NCBI RefSeq assembly: GCF_023195515.1
Contig: NZ_JALPKR020000002.1
Span: forward strand, 4,937,001 to 5,001,000
Direction of reading: 5' to 3'
DNA: 64,000 nt
From: Variovorax sp. S12S4
Lineage (GTDB): Bacteria; Pseudomonadota; Gammaproteobacteria; Burkholderiales; Burkholderiaceae_C
The first letter of the stretch is position 1, and the number at the start of each line of letters is the position of its first letter. The translations under genes were made by a program, and so were the position numbers. Shown one piece after another: positions 25,194-35,287 of this stretch. The notes beneath the pieces are model-generated. The model did not search any database, was not told the origin of the DNA, and saw only the letters and a list, made by a program, of their open reading frames with translations.

Positions 25194-28100
25194 ATGAAAA
25201 AGAACTTCTTCCGATCGCTTTTCGCCACGGCGATGCTGATATTCGGTATGCCCGCGGCCCACGCCGAAGACATCGATCTTTTCGTCGGCTACAACCAGGC
25301 AACGGCCACGGTACCCAACGTCTTGTTCGTGGTGGACAACACAGCCAATTGGACGCCCGTGTTCGAGAAGGAGATGGCTGCGCTGGCGAAGGCCTTCGGC
25401 AGCCTGGATCCGAACAAATTCAAGGTGGGCATCATGATGTTCACCGAAACCGGTGGGGGCAACTCGAACGTCGACGGAGCCTATCTGCGCGCGGGCGTGC
25501 GCATGCTCGACGCACCCAACAAACTCGCCTACGAAGCGCTGATCAAAAGCCTGGACGTGAACGGCGACAAGTCGAACGGCGGCAAGGCCGGCAAGATGAT
25601 GGCGGAAGTCTACCGATACCTGGCCAGCAGGGAGCCGATTGCCGGAAACAGGAAGGTGAAGGCCGACTACAGCGGAAACGTCTTCGGCACCAGTGCCTCC
25701 AAGGCAATCTATGCCCTGCCGAACAACCCGCTGAGCGGAAAGGACGACACCAGCTACAGCGGCCCGGACACCGAAAACTGCATCGGCACCTACGTCATCT
25801 ACATCAGCAACGGCGCTGCGCAGGACAACAACAACGACAGCACGATCTCGGCGAATGCCCTGCGTGAAGCGGGGGTGACGCAACCACCATCACACTGCCG
25901 GTGAGCGGTTCGCAGGACAACATGGCCGACGAATGGGCTCGGTTCCTGCGGGCTCGCATGGGTGTGAAGGTCTATACCGTCGAGGCCGCCTTGGCAACTG
26001 GCGGCCAAGGCCCCGGCTGGACGGCGCTGCTGAAGAGCATGGCGGAAAAAAGCGACGGCGAGTACTACGATCTCGCCGCCAAGCCAGAGCTAGGTGCGGC
26101 ACTGAGCGAGGCGCTGGACAAGATCTTCAGCAAGATCCAGTCGGTCGACAGCGTGTTCTCGTCGGTGAGCCTGCCCCTTAGCGTGAACACGCAGGGCACC
26201 TACCTGAACCAGGTGTTCGTGGGCATGTTCCGCCCCGACGAAACCGCCTATCCGCGCTGGAACGGCAATCTCAAGCAATACAAGCTCGGGCTGGACCTCA
26301 ACAATCAGCTGATCCTTGAGGATGCGGCCAACAACAACGCCGTCAACTCCGAAACCGGCTTCATCGATCCGTGCGCACGAAGTTTCTGGACGCCGGAGGA
26401 GATCAATACTTACTGGTCGTTCAACCCCTCCGGCGACTGCATTCGCACCCACCCGATCACCGGCGACAAAATTGACGTTTCCGCTTCGGACAGTCCCGAC
26501 GGGAGTGTGGTCGAAAAAGGCGCTCAAGCCTATACGCTGCGCCAAATGCCTGTGGCGGATCGCAATGTCCAGACCTGTGCGGCAAATGACTGCTCGATCC
26601 TGACGAGCTTTACCACCGGCAACACGGCGGGCGTTACCAAAGAGGCGCTCGGCGTGGCAGACGAGACCGAGCGCACTGCGCTGATCAATTGGCTGCGGGG
26701 CATGGACAACAAGGGCGACGAGCGGAACGGCACCGATGGAAAACCTTTGACGTCCACCGCCATGCGACCCTCGGTGCACGGCGACGTGGTGCATTCGCGG
26801 CCGGTCGCCATCAACTACGGCACCGACGCCCAGCCCCAGGTGGTGGTGTTCTACGGCGCCAACGATGGCATGCTGCGCGCCATCAACGGCAACCGGAGCG
26901 CGACAATCGGTTCGGCTCCGGCCGGCAAGGAGCTGTGGGCTTTCGTGCCGCCAGAGTTCTACGGCAACATCAAGCGCCTGTACGACAACACGACGCGCAT
27001 CAATTTTCCCAACCTGCCTACCGGCGCCGGCACCACCGCGCCGAAGCCATATGGCATGGACGGCGCCATGGCGGCCTACCGCCAGGGCGATGTCGCCTGG
27101 CTCTATGCGAGCATGCGCCGCGGCGGCCGGCTGGTTTACGCCTTCGACGTCTCCAATCCGGCTGCGCCCGTCCTGAAATGGCGCCGCGGCTGTCCCAACC
27201 AGGACAACGACACCGGTTGCGACACCGGGGTCAATGACATGACCGGCATCGGGCAGACATGGTCGCCCCCAAGATCGTGAAGGCCAGCGGCTATGGCGCC
27301 GGCAACACGCCTCTGCTGATGTTCGGCGGTGGCTACGACAAGTGCGAAGACGTCGACACTACCGCGTCCTCCCAGGCCTGCGGCGCGGCCACCAAGGGCA
27401 ACAGGATCTACGTCCTGGATGCCAGCACGGGCAACGTCCAGAAAACCTTCGTCACGGACCGGGCAGTTGCAGGCGAAGTGACCGTCGTGAACGACAGCAC
27501 GGGTTTGGCCAAGATCGCCTACGCAGCTGACCTCGGCGGCAACGTCTACCGTATCAAGATCGGCACTGCCTCGCCCGCCAGTTGGGAGATGACCAAGATC
27601 GCGTCGCTCGGCTGCGCCACCACGATAGAAGAACCACCCTGCACGCCCAACCGCAAGTTCATGTTCGGCCCCGACGTGGTCGAAGACAACGGCATGTACG
27701 TGCTTCTGCTGGGCTCGGGCGACCGCGAGAAGCCCCTGCGCTTCTATTCGGCCGCGTTCAGCGTCTCCAACCGCTTCTACATGATGGTTGACAAGCCCAC
27801 CGACGATAGCTGGCTCCTCGCCGAGGCCGACCGTTGCGACGGCAGCAAGCTGCTGTGCCACAACTCCCTGCTGGCCATCACTGACACGACACCGCCCCTG
27901 GCTTCTGACCTTGCCAACAAGAAGGGCTGGTATCTCGCGCTTGCCGCCGGCGAGCAGGTGGTGACTTCATCGGTCACCGCCTATGGCAACACGACCTTCA
28001 ACACCCACATTCCCACCGATCCGGCGGCGCAGCGCCAGTCCTGCCGCTCCGACCTGGGGACGGCCAATGTCTACAACGTGTCGTACCTCGACGCCAAGGC

Positions 28101-28312
28101 TCAGGCAGAGAACGGCACCCGGTTCCAGAATGTCGAAGGTGGCGGCCTCGCGCCTTCGCCGACGGTCTTCCGCGCGCCGCTGGACGACGGCACCTTCCGC
28201 GACGTGGTGATCGGCGCCAATCCTGATTCGTTCCTGAGCCCGAGGGGGAACCGCGCCCAAGGCCGCTTTCAAGCAGCCCAAGGGCCGGGTCTACTGGTTC
28301 ATCCAGAAGTAA
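25194..28312 (+). pseudogene. pilY1: pilY1 with three frame breaks (pilus tip/anti-retraction protein)
   Basis: Corrected, this is a protein of about 1040 residues with a Sec signal peptide (cut after PAAHA, residue ~24). A vWA-like N-terminal region (NVLFVVDNTANW) is followed by a C-terminal beta-propeller (VVVFYGANDGMLRAING, ELWAFVPPEFY, GQTWS). Breaks lie at G5 25871-25875 (needs one G more), C5 27266-27270 (needs one C more) and G5 28244-28248 (needs one G less). Corrected joins read EAGGDATTITLPVSG, GQTWSPPKIVKASG and SPRGTAPKAAFKQ, ending KGRVYWFIQK. As given, the pieces end at 25904, 27280 and 28377. PilY1 sits at the pilus tip and acts in adhesion and retraction control. Confidence 0.88.
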
Positions 28313-28316
28313 AAGG

Positions 28317-28838
28317 GTGCGCAAGGTGCAGACAACCGCCGGCATGCGAACACGTGGCTTCACGCTGGTGGAGCTGATGGTCACCATCGTGGTGCTGGTG
28401 GTGCTGGTGTCGGTGGCCGTCCCCTCGTTCGACAACATCCGGCTTTCGAGCCGGCTGACTTCCTACGCGACCGATCTGGTGGCCGGCAGCCAGCTGGCGC
28501 GCAGCGAAGCCATCAAGCGCAACGCGGCCGTGACGCTGTGCGCCTCGGCCAACGGCACGGCCTGCGCCACCAACGGCCAATGGGAAGCCGGCTGGATCGT
28601 CATCAGCAGCGGCGGGCAGGTGATCCAGAAGCAGCCGGCCACCGCCAGCGGCTACCAAATCCGCGACGGCGCCGGGCTCAGCGCCCTCTCCTTCGACGCC
28701 ACCGGCGTCGGCGGCACCGCGGCCGACATCACGATCTGCCGCGCCAGCCCCGTGGGCAACCAGGAGCGGGTGGTGAAAATCAGCGCCACCGGGCGTTCGT
28801 CGATCACACGAACCAGTGTGGGTACCTGTGGTGCATGA
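28317..28838 (+). CDS. fimT: GspH/FimT family minor pilin
   Basis: This pseudopilin-like protein of up to 173 residues has the class III leader TRG|FTLVELMVTIVVLVVLVSVAVPSF, then a GspH/FimT head (LVAGSQLARSEAIKRN, VTLCASANGTAC, WEAGWIVIS). The start could be GTG 28317, GTG 28326 or ATG 28344; the last gives a leader of conventional length. It is the last gene of the pilin operon, 4 bases after the corrected pilY1 stop. Confidence 0.87.
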   Translation: MRKVQTTAGMRTRGFTLVELMVTIVVLVVLVSVAVPSFDNIRLSSRLTSYATDLVAGSQLARSEAIKRNAAVTLCASANGTACATNGQWEAGWIVISSGGQVIQKQPATASGYQIRDGAGLSALSFDATGVGGTAADITICRASPVGNQERVVKISATGRSSITRTSVGTCGA

Positions 28839-28955
28839 ATGAGGTCTTTTTGTGCGATCCTCGGCGATGCGGACAATAGTGCACTAACACGGGCCCCGGG
28901 GGCGGTCAGTTCACGCCCTTGCACCGCGATTGAATCAGTAAAAACGTCTCATTTC

Positions 28956-29798
28956 ATGGAACACCAGCTGGACTGGGCACTTGCCGCGTGCGGCCGCATT
29001 CTGCGGCCGGTGGTGCGGCTCGCCCTGGCCATGGGGGTGAAGCACCCGCACCTGGAAGTCTTGCTGCGCGACCTGCTGCTGGAGGAAGCCACGCGCTCCT
29101 GGCGCAAGCAGGGTGTGGCAAAGCCCAATATCAGCCAGCTGTCGGTCACGACCGGGCTGAATCGCAAGGCCGTGACTTCCAAGGTTCGCGCTCCGGTGGA
29201 TGCCCTGCCCCACACGGAAATCTCGGCCGCGGCCAAGACATTCACACTGTGGCTGCAGATGGTGTCGGAAAACCAGGCCTACCAGCGGCTCCCGATCACC
29301 GCCGACGCCGAGGACATTCCCTCCTTCGAAACCGTGGCACGGCTTGGCAGCCGCGGCAATGTGCACCACCGCGCCATCCTCGACGAACTGGTGCGCCTGA
29401 ACATGGCGGCCGAGCAGGACGGCTGCGCCGAGCTCAAGGTCGACGGATTCGTGCCGGTGGACAACCTGCAGGCCATGCTGGCGTTTCTGGGCGATAACGG
29501 CCGCGACCACCTGCTGGCCGCGGTGTCCAACACCCTTGGCGAGCAGCCTCGAATGCTCGAGCGCGCGGTGTACGCGCGCGGCCTGGGGATGGAAGATTGC
29601 GAGAGCATCCATCAGCTGGTGCGCGAACGCTGGTCCGCCCTGCACCACGAACTGGCGGGCGAGATGACGCGCGCCGTCGACCGCGCCCCCAACGGCGCCA
29701 AAGGGCGCATCCGGGTCGGCATCTACACTTATTATGAAGACGACGCCGCGCCGCTTGCGCCGGTCGTCGCCCCCAAGCGGGAAGAAAAAACGCCATGA
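28956..29798 (+). CDS. DUF6502 family protein
   Basis: This 280-residue soluble protein of unknown function matches the DUF6502 pattern: an N-terminal helical region (ILRPVVRLALAMGVKHPHLEVLLRDLL) and a short winged-helix-like segment (NISQLSVTTGLNRKAVTSKV) suggesting nucleic-acid binding. The ATG at 28956 follows a 117-base gap after fimT, so it probably has its own promoter. The next gene, a DUF5666 lipoprotein, overlaps its stop by 4 bases. A regulatory role for the N-terminal helix-turn-helix is inference. Confidence 0.78.
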   Translation: MEHQLDWALAACGRILRPVVRLALAMGVKHPHLEVLLRDLLLEEATRSWRKQGVAKPNISQLSVTTGLNRKAVTSKVRAPVDALPHTEISAAAKTFTLWLQMVSENQAYQRLPITADAEDIPSFETVARLGSRGNVHHRAILDELVRLNMAAEQDGCAELKVDGFVPVDNLQAMLAFLGDNGRDHLLAAVSNTLGEQPRMLERAVYARGLGMEDCESIHQLVRERWSALHHELAGEMTRAVDRAPNGAKGRIRVGIYTYYEDDAAPLAPVVAPKREEKTP

Positions 29799-31222
29799 AG
29801 AACCACTACCGTTGGATGCGCGGCATCCTCCTTGCCGGAGCAATGGCCCTGCTGCTCTCGTGCGGCGGTGGGGGTGGCGGCGGCGGAACTTCCGTCGGCG
29901 GCGTGGGCCTTGGCGGCAGCGCGGCCGTGGGCGGCGGGAGCGGCGACGGCTCCCCTGGTACGGGCACCGGCGGTAGCGGCGGCACCGGCACCGCGGGCGG
30001 ATCCGACGGTACGGGCACGGGCGGTGCAGGCACCGGGGGCACGGGCACCGGCGGCGGCAGCGACGGCACGAGCACCGCGGGCAACGGCACCGACGACGGT
30101 TCGGGCGTGGGTTCGGGCGGCACCGGCGTGAGCACCGCCGACGCGACGGGCGTAGGCTCCGTGGGCGGCATTGGCAGCATCATCCTGAACGGCGTGCGTT
30201 ACAAGACCTATCCGGAAGCTCCGGACGGAATCGCTCCCGCTAACTTCAACCTCGAAGACACCAGCGAGCTGCAGATCGGCATGAGCGTGCGCATTGCCGG
30301 CAAGATCGACAACCAGTTCACCGCGGCCACGGCGCAGCAGGTGTTTTCGGCGGCCGAATTGCGCGGCGCGGTTTCTTCCATCGACCTTGCAGGCGGCAGC
30401 TTTGTGGTGATGGGCACCACGGTCACCACCGACAACGCCACCGTGTGGAGCGGCGGAAACAGCCTGTCGGACCTGGTTACCGCAAGCCAGGTTCAGGTGT
30501 GGGGCCTGCCCTCTACGCCGGGCACCTTGCGTGCCACCCGCGTCGAGCTGAAGCCGGCCTCGGCCGAACCGCTGGTCACCGGATTCGTGCAGAACCTCGA
30601 CCGCATCGGCAAGAGTTTCGCGCTCGGACAGACCACGGTGAGGTACAGCGGCGCCCTGTTCTCCGGCGGCATCGATGAATCCACCCTCGCCGAGGGCTCC
30701 ATCGTCCGCGTGCGCGGCACCGTGGCTCCGTTTGCGGGCATCTTCAACGCCACCAAGGTGCAGGGCTGGTATGCCATACCCACCCAGAACACCGCGGCGG
30801 TGCAGCTCGCGGGCATCGTCGCCAACTACAACGGGCTCGGCGACTTCAAGGTTCTCGGCACGGCGGTCAATGCGTCCAACGCACTCATCACCGGCGGCCT
30901 GGCGTCGTCGATCGGCAACGGCGTCAAGCTCGAACTCGACGGCTTCATGACCAACGGCGTGCTGGTGGTGACGAAGCTTCGCATCCGCAACGTCCCGGGC
31001 GTCGGCGGGCCGGTCGATTTCACGCTGATCGGTGCCATCGGCGGCTACCAGTCGCCCTCCAACTTCCGGGTGCAGGGCCGCCAGGTGGACGCCGGCCGCC
31101 CCGGAACCGCGTTCGAAGGCGGAACCATCGTCCAGCTGGCCAACGGCCGCCGCGTGACCGTGGTCGGCGACGCGGTAGAAAACGGCGTGCTCATCGCGAA
31201 GCGCGTCACCTTCACGCCCTAA
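29795..31222 (+). CDS. DUF5666 repeat lipoprotein with Gly/Thr-rich linker
   Basis: This 475-residue lipoprotein has lipobox LLLSC with Cys at residue ~23, directly followed by a run of eight Gly. Residues ~24-125 form a low-complexity Gly/Thr/Ser/Asp linker. Residues ~130-475 contain about five small beta-barrel repeats of the DUF5666 type (e.g. GAVSSIDLAGGSFVVMGTTV, GIVANYNGLGDFKVLGTAVN, GAIGGYQSPSNFRVQGRQVD). It is probably outer-membrane or periplasm-facing. It overlaps the DUF6502 gene by 4 bases, so the two are made together. The function is unknown. Confidence 0.82.
   Translation: MKNHYRWMRGILLAGAMALLLSCGGGGGGGGTSVGGVGLGGSAAVGGGSGDGSPGTGTGGSGGTGTAGGSDGTGTGGAGTGGTGTGGGSDGTSTAGNGTDDGSGVGSGGTGVSTADATGVGSVGGIGSIILNGVRYKTYPEAPDGIAPANFNLEDTSELQIGMSVRIAGKIDNQFTAATAQQVFSAAELRGAVSSIDLAGGSFVVMGTTVTTDNATVWSGGNSLSDLVTASQVQVWGLPSTPGTLRATRVELKPASAEPLVTGFVQNLDRIGKSFALGQTTVRYSGALFSGGIDESTLAEGSIVRVRGTVAPFAGIFNATKVQGWYAIPTQNTAAVQLAGIVANYNGLGDFKVLGTAVNASNALITGGLASSIGNGVKLELDGFMTNGVLVVTKLRIRNVPGVGGPVDFTLIGAIGGYQSPSNFRVQGRQVDAGRPGTAFEGGTIVQLANGRRVTVVGDAVENGVLIAKRVTFTP
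29865..30165 (+). repeat. Low-complexity GGC/ACC-rich coding repeat
   Basis: Irregular tandem units around GGCACCGGC and GGCGGC encode the Gly/Thr/Ser linker of the DUF5666 lipoprotein. It is GC-extreme and prone to length change and misassembly. Confidence 0.7.
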
Positions 31223-31398
31223 CGGCCTGCCACGCGGCCGCGCCGTCCAGCCGGCCGGCGCCTGCCCCAAAAACGCCCGAGAAAACCCAGGGGTTGCATT
31301 TGCACCTCCGGCTCGATCGCGGCATCCTGTGAGCCGAGCGCGACGAAAAAGAAGAAGAACGGCCCTGTTCGAACAACCTCTTTTTCGAAAGGTTTGGA

Positions 31399-31644
31399 AT
31401 GAACCCCGATCTTGAACTCAGGCACGAGGTCTTCGCCCAGCTGAACTGGGACCCGGCGGTGGTGGGATGCGATGTTGACGTGTGCGTGGAAGGCGGCGTG
31501 GTCACGTTGCAGGGCAGGCTTGCCAGCGAACGTCTGAAGACCGCCGTGGAGCGCGCCGTGCGCCGCGCCGAAGGCATCGGAACCATCGTGAACCAGTTGA
31601 CCACGGTTGATACGCATCAAGCCGCTACACCGCCCAAGCTTTGA
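31399..31644 (+). CDS. Single BON-domain protein
   Basis: This 81-residue protein is a single BON domain ([47 protein letters not shown]). It lacks a signal peptide, so it is probably cytoplasmic, unlike OsmY-type periplasmic BON proteins. An AAAGG site lies 8 bases before the ATG. It ends 32 bases before the phosphoketolase gene. BON domains are thought to bind membranes or partner proteins. Confidence 0.82.
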   Translation: MNPDLELRHEVFAQLNWDPAVVGCDVDVCVEGGVVTLQGRLASERLKTAVERAVRRAEGIGTIVNQLTTVDTHQAATPPKL

Positions 31645-31676
31645 CACTTCGGGTGCCAACCCGAAGAAAGCAGCCC

Positions 31677-34046
31677 ATGCCTCTTACCTCCCCGCCTGCG
31701 GCTGAGCAGGACTTCTCGCTTCTCGACGCCTGGTGGCGCGCGGCCAACTACCTGTCCGTGGGCCAGATTTACCTGATGGACAACCCCTTGCTTCGCGAGA
31801 AGCTCGAGCTGGCCCACATCAAGCCGCGCCTCCTGGGCCATTGGGGCACCACGCCGGGCCTCAACTTCGTGTACGCGCACATGAACCGGGTCATCAACGC
31901 GCGCGAGCTCGATGCCATCTTCATTGCCGGGCCGGGACACGGTGGGCCGGGCGTGGTCGCCAACACCTACCTCGAAGGCACCTACAGCGAGGTCTACCCC
32001 CATGTCGGGCCGGACGCCGAAGGGCTGAAGCAGCTCTTCACGCAGTTCTCGTTTCCGGGCGGCATTCCGAGCCACGTGGCGCCCGAAACGCCGGGCTCCA
32101 TTCACGAAGGCGGAGAGCTCGGCTATTCGCTGCTGCACGCCTATGGCGCCGTGTTCGACAACCCCGGCCTGCTCGCCTGCTGCGTGGTCGGCGACGGCGA
32201 AGCGGAAACCGGCGCGCTGGCCGCGAGCTGGCATTCGAACAAGTTCCTGAACCCCGCGAGCGATGGTGCGGTGCTGCCCATCCTGCATCTCAACGGCTAC
32301 AAGATTGCCGGCCCTACCGTGCTCGCGCGCATCGGCGACGAAGAACTGGCGCAACTGATGAGAGGCTACGGGCACGAACCGTACTTCGTGGCCGGCGACG
32401 ATCCTGCGCAGATGCACCGCCTGATGGCGGCAGCGCTCGACAAGGCGCTCGACGACATCCACGCCATCCAGGCCCGCGCGCGAAAAAACGGCTTCAGCGA
32501 ACGGCCGCGCTGGCCGATGATCGTGCTGCGCTCGCCCAAGGGCTGGACCGGCCCCCGCCAGGTGGACGGCGTGCCGGTCGAGGGCACGTTCCGTTCGCAC
32601 CAGGTGCCGCTGACGGGTTTTTCCGGCAAGCCGGGCCATGTGGCGCTGCTCGAAGACTGGATGCGCAGCTACCGGCCCGAGGATCTGTTCGACGACGGCG
32701 GCGCGTTGCGTGTCGACATTGCGGCCCTTGCGCCCAAGGGGGCGAAGCGCATGAGCGCCAGCCCGCACGCCAACGGCGGCCTGCTGCTCACCGACTTGGC
32801 AATGCCGCCCTTCCGGGAGCATGCTGTCGCGGTCGAATCGCCCGGCGCGTCGGACGCGGAGGCCACGCGCGTGGCGGGCCGCTTCCTGCGCGAGGTGATG
32901 CGGCTGAACGCAGCGTCGCGCAACTTCCGCGTGATGGGGCCGGACGAAACCGCCTCGAACCGGCTCGGCGACCTGTTCGACGTGACGGCGCGAACCTCGA
33001 CCGCCGAGATCCTGCCCGGCGACGAGCACGTGTCGCCCGACGGCCGCGTGATGGAAGTGCTCAGCGAGCACCTCTGCCAAGGCTGGCTCGAAGGCTACCT
33101 GCTCACCGGGCGCCACGGCTTCTTCTCTTGCTACGAGGCGTTCATCCACATCGTCGACTCGATGTTCAACCAGCATGCCAAGTGGCTCAAGGTAACGCGC
33201 GGCATCGGCTGGCGGCGGCCAATCGCCTCCCTCAACTACCTGCTCACCAGCCACGTCTGGCGGCAGGACCACAACGGCTTCAGCCACCAGGACCCGGGCT
33301 TTCTCGACCACGTGATCAACAAGAAGGCCGAGGTGGTGCGCGTGTACCTGCCACCCGATGCCAACACCCTGCTCTCCGTGGTCGACCATTGCCTGCGAAG
33401 CCGCAACTACGTGAACGTGATCGTGGCCGGCAAGCAGCCCGGCCCGCAGTGGCTGGACATCGATGCCGCGGTGCGCCACTGCACGGTGGGCCTGGGCGTC
33501 TGGACCTGGGCCAGCAACGACGAAGGCGCCATGCCCGACGTGGTCATGGCTTGCGCCGGCGACGTGCCCACGCTCGAAACGATGGCCGCGGTCGACCTGC
33601 TGCGCAAGATGCTGCCGGACTTGAGGGTGCGCGTGGTGAACGTGGTCGACCTGATGGCGCTGCAGTCACCCGATGCGCACCCGCACGGGCTGACCGATGC
33701 GGACTTCGACTCGATCTTCACCACCGGCTGCCCGGTGGTTTTCGCATTCCACGGTTACCCGTCGCTGATCCACCGGCTGACCTACAAGCGCGCGAACCAC
33801 GGCAACTTTCATGTGCATGGCTACCTGGAAGAAGGCACCACCACCACGCCGTTCGACATGACTGTGCTCAACCGGCTGGACCGCTTTCATCTGGCGGCCG
33901 ACGCCATTGGGCGGGTGGAACGGTTTCGCAACAGCGCGGGCCATGTGCAGCAACATCTGCGCGACAAGCTGCTGGAGCACCGCGCCTATGTCACTCGCCA
34001 CGGCAAGGACATGCCCGAGATCGAGAACTGGCGCTGGGCGCGCTGA
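31677..34046 (+). CDS. Phosphoketolase (xylulose-5-P/fructose-6-P)
   Basis: This 789-residue thiamine-diphosphate enzyme splits xylulose 5-phosphate (and often fructose 6-phosphate) with phosphate to acetyl phosphate. The length is normal for the family. Hallmarks include [48 protein letters not shown], the TPP motif [23 protein letters not shown] and [13 protein letters not shown]. The ATG at 31677 fits the usual N-terminus; the frame is open a little further upstream. It follows a BON protein. No acetate kinase is adjacent. Confidence 0.93.
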   Translation: MPLTSPPAAEQDFSLLDAWWRAANYLSVGQIYLMDNPLLREKLELAHIKPRLLGHWGTTPGLNFVYAHMNRVINARELDAIFIAGPGHGGPGVVANTYLEGTYSEVYPHVGPDAEGLKQLFTQFSFPGGIPSHVAPETPGSIHEGGELGYSLLHAYGAVFDNPGLLACCVVGDGEAETGALAASWHSNKFLNPASDGAVLPILHLNGYKIAGPTVLARIGDEELAQLMRGYGHEPYFVAGDDPAQMHRLMAAALDKALDDIHAIQARARKNGFSERPRWPMIVLRSPKGWTGPRQVDGVPVEGTFRSHQVPLTGFSGKPGHVALLEDWMRSYRPEDLFDDGGALRVDIAALAPKGAKRMSASPHANGGLLLTDLAMPPFREHAVAVESPGASDAEATRVAGRFLREVMRLNAASRNFRVMGPDETASNRLGDLFDVTARTSTAEILPGDEHVSPDGRVMEVLSEHLCQGWLEGYLLTGRHGFFSCYEAFIHIVDSMFNQHAKWLKVTRGIGWRRPIASLNYLLTSHVWRQDHNGFSHQDPGFLDHVINKKAEVVRVYLPPDANTLLSVVDHCLRSRNYVNVIVAGKQPGPQWLDIDAAVRHCTVGLGVWTWASNDEGAMPDVVMACAGDVPTLETMAAVDLLRKMLPDLRVRVVNVVDLMALQSPDAHPHGLTDADFDSIFTTGCPVVFAFHGYPSLIHRLTYKRANHGNFHVHGYLEEGTTTTPFDMTVLNRLDRFHLAADAIGRVERFRNSAGHVQQHLRDKLLEHRAYVTRHGKDMPEIENWRWAR

Positions 34047-34067
34047 ACAGCGCGCCAGCGCCCTTGC

Positions 34068-35063
34068 TCAGGCCGCCGCCATGGTCGCGCCGCCCAGCTG
34101 CGCGTCGTTCTCGGCGTCGCTGAGCCAGCGCCGCTTGTCGCGCAGCGGCGGCGCGCCGAACATGCGGCCGTATTCGCGGGCGAACTGCGAGGGGCTTTCG
34201 TAGCCCACGCTGTGCGCGGCGCTCGCCACGTCGGCGCCGGCCATCAGCATCTGGCGGCGCGCCTCCTGCAGGCGCAGCTGCTTCTGGTATTGCAGCGGGC
34301 TCATGGCCGTGACGGCCTTGAAATGATGGTGGAACGACGACACGCTCATGTGCACCGCGCGCGCCATGTCTTCGATGCGCAGCGACTGCGCATAGTTGAC
34401 GCGCAGCGCGCTGATGGCCTTGGCAATGCGCTGGGTGTGGCTGTCTTGCAATGCAATCTGCCGCAGCCGCGCGCCCTCGCCGTTCACCAGCAGGCGGTAC
34501 ATGATCTCGCGCTTGATGATCGGCGCCATGATCGGCACGTCCTCGGGCGATTCGGCCAGCCGCAGCAGCCGAAGCACCGGCTCCAGCACCGGCATGGCAA
34601 TGCGGTTGACGTACATGCCGCGCGAGGCGGGCGCGTTGGCCTTGGCGGGCAGCTTCTCGTCGCCGATGAGCTCGCCGATGTCGTCCATTGCCAGCTCCAG
34701 CCGCACGCCGAGGTAGGGTTCGTTGTCGCTCGTCAGGCGCACCTGGCCGCATACGGGCAGGTCGACCGAAGTCACCAGGTAGTGCATCGGGTCGTACACA
34801 TAGATGTCGTCGCCCACGATGATCCGCTTGGAGCCCTGGGCAATGAGCCCGAGCGCCGGGGTTGCAAAGGCGTGCTTGGGACCGTCGGGCTTGCTGATGC
34901 AGAACACCTGCAGGCCGGCCACCGGTGTTTCCACCGTGCCGTCGCGCCCGCCGGTGATGCGGTTGATCAGCGCCACCAGTTCCTTCCTGGCTTCGTCGAG
35001 TTCGGGCTCCAGGGGCATCGGCTGGGCAATGGCGGCAGTGGTTTCGGGTGTTTCGTCGGACAT
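34068..35063 (-). CDS. AraC family transcriptional regulator (AraC_N type)
   Basis: This regulator has 331 residues. The N-terminal domain (LQVFCISKPDGPKHAF, PALGLIAQGSKRIIVGDDIYVYDPMHYLVTSVDLP) is of the AraC_N/YqhC type. Its C-terminal helix-turn-helix pair is at IEDMARAVHMSVSSFHHHFKAVT and VASAAHSVGYESPSQFAREYGRMFG. It diverges from an aldo/keto reductase gene across a 224-base gap. E. coli YqhC is likewise divergent from aldehyde reductase genes, so aldehyde-responsive control is plausible. Confidence 0.9.
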   Translation of the reverse strand: MSDETPETTAAIAQPMPLEPELDEARKELVALINRITGGRDGTVETPVAGLQVFCISKPDGPKHAFATPALGLIAQGSKRIIVGDDIYVYDPMHYLVTSVDLPVCGQVRLTSDNEPYLGVRLELAMDDIGELIGDEKLPAKANAPASRGMYVNRIAMPVLEPVLRLLRLAESPEDVPIMAPIIKREIMYRLLVNGEGARLRQIALQDSHTQRIAKAISALRVNYAQSLRIEDMARAVHMSVSSFHHHFKAVTAMSPLQYQKQLRLQEARRQMLMAGADVASAAHSVGYESPSQFAREYGRMFGAPPLRDKRRWLSDAENDAQLGGATMAAA

Positions 35064-35287
35064 GTTCGGGCCTTGTCGCGGGTTGGATCAACGGAGTCTG
35101 CGCCAGGCGTGCGGGCAGCGTGGAGGATCGGGTGGTTCAAAGCTTAGCGCCGCACTCATGAATCTGCACGGGCCTGGACATAGGTCTGGAGAAATAGGCA
35201 AAGACTTTGCAGAAACGCGCTCGTCGGCCCGGGGGCCGCGGGCGGATACTTTTTGCCGACGCCCCTCCAACGCAAAGGACCCTCTCC

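Noticed and set aside
29865..30165. Possible CRISPR or minisatellite array.
   Set aside because: The repeats are irregular, in frame and encode the Gly/Thr linker of a lipoprotein. There are no unique spacers of constant length.
31617..33479. 620-codon - strand open frame.
   Set aside because: It is antisense to phosphoketolase, whose motifs are unmistakable on the + strand.
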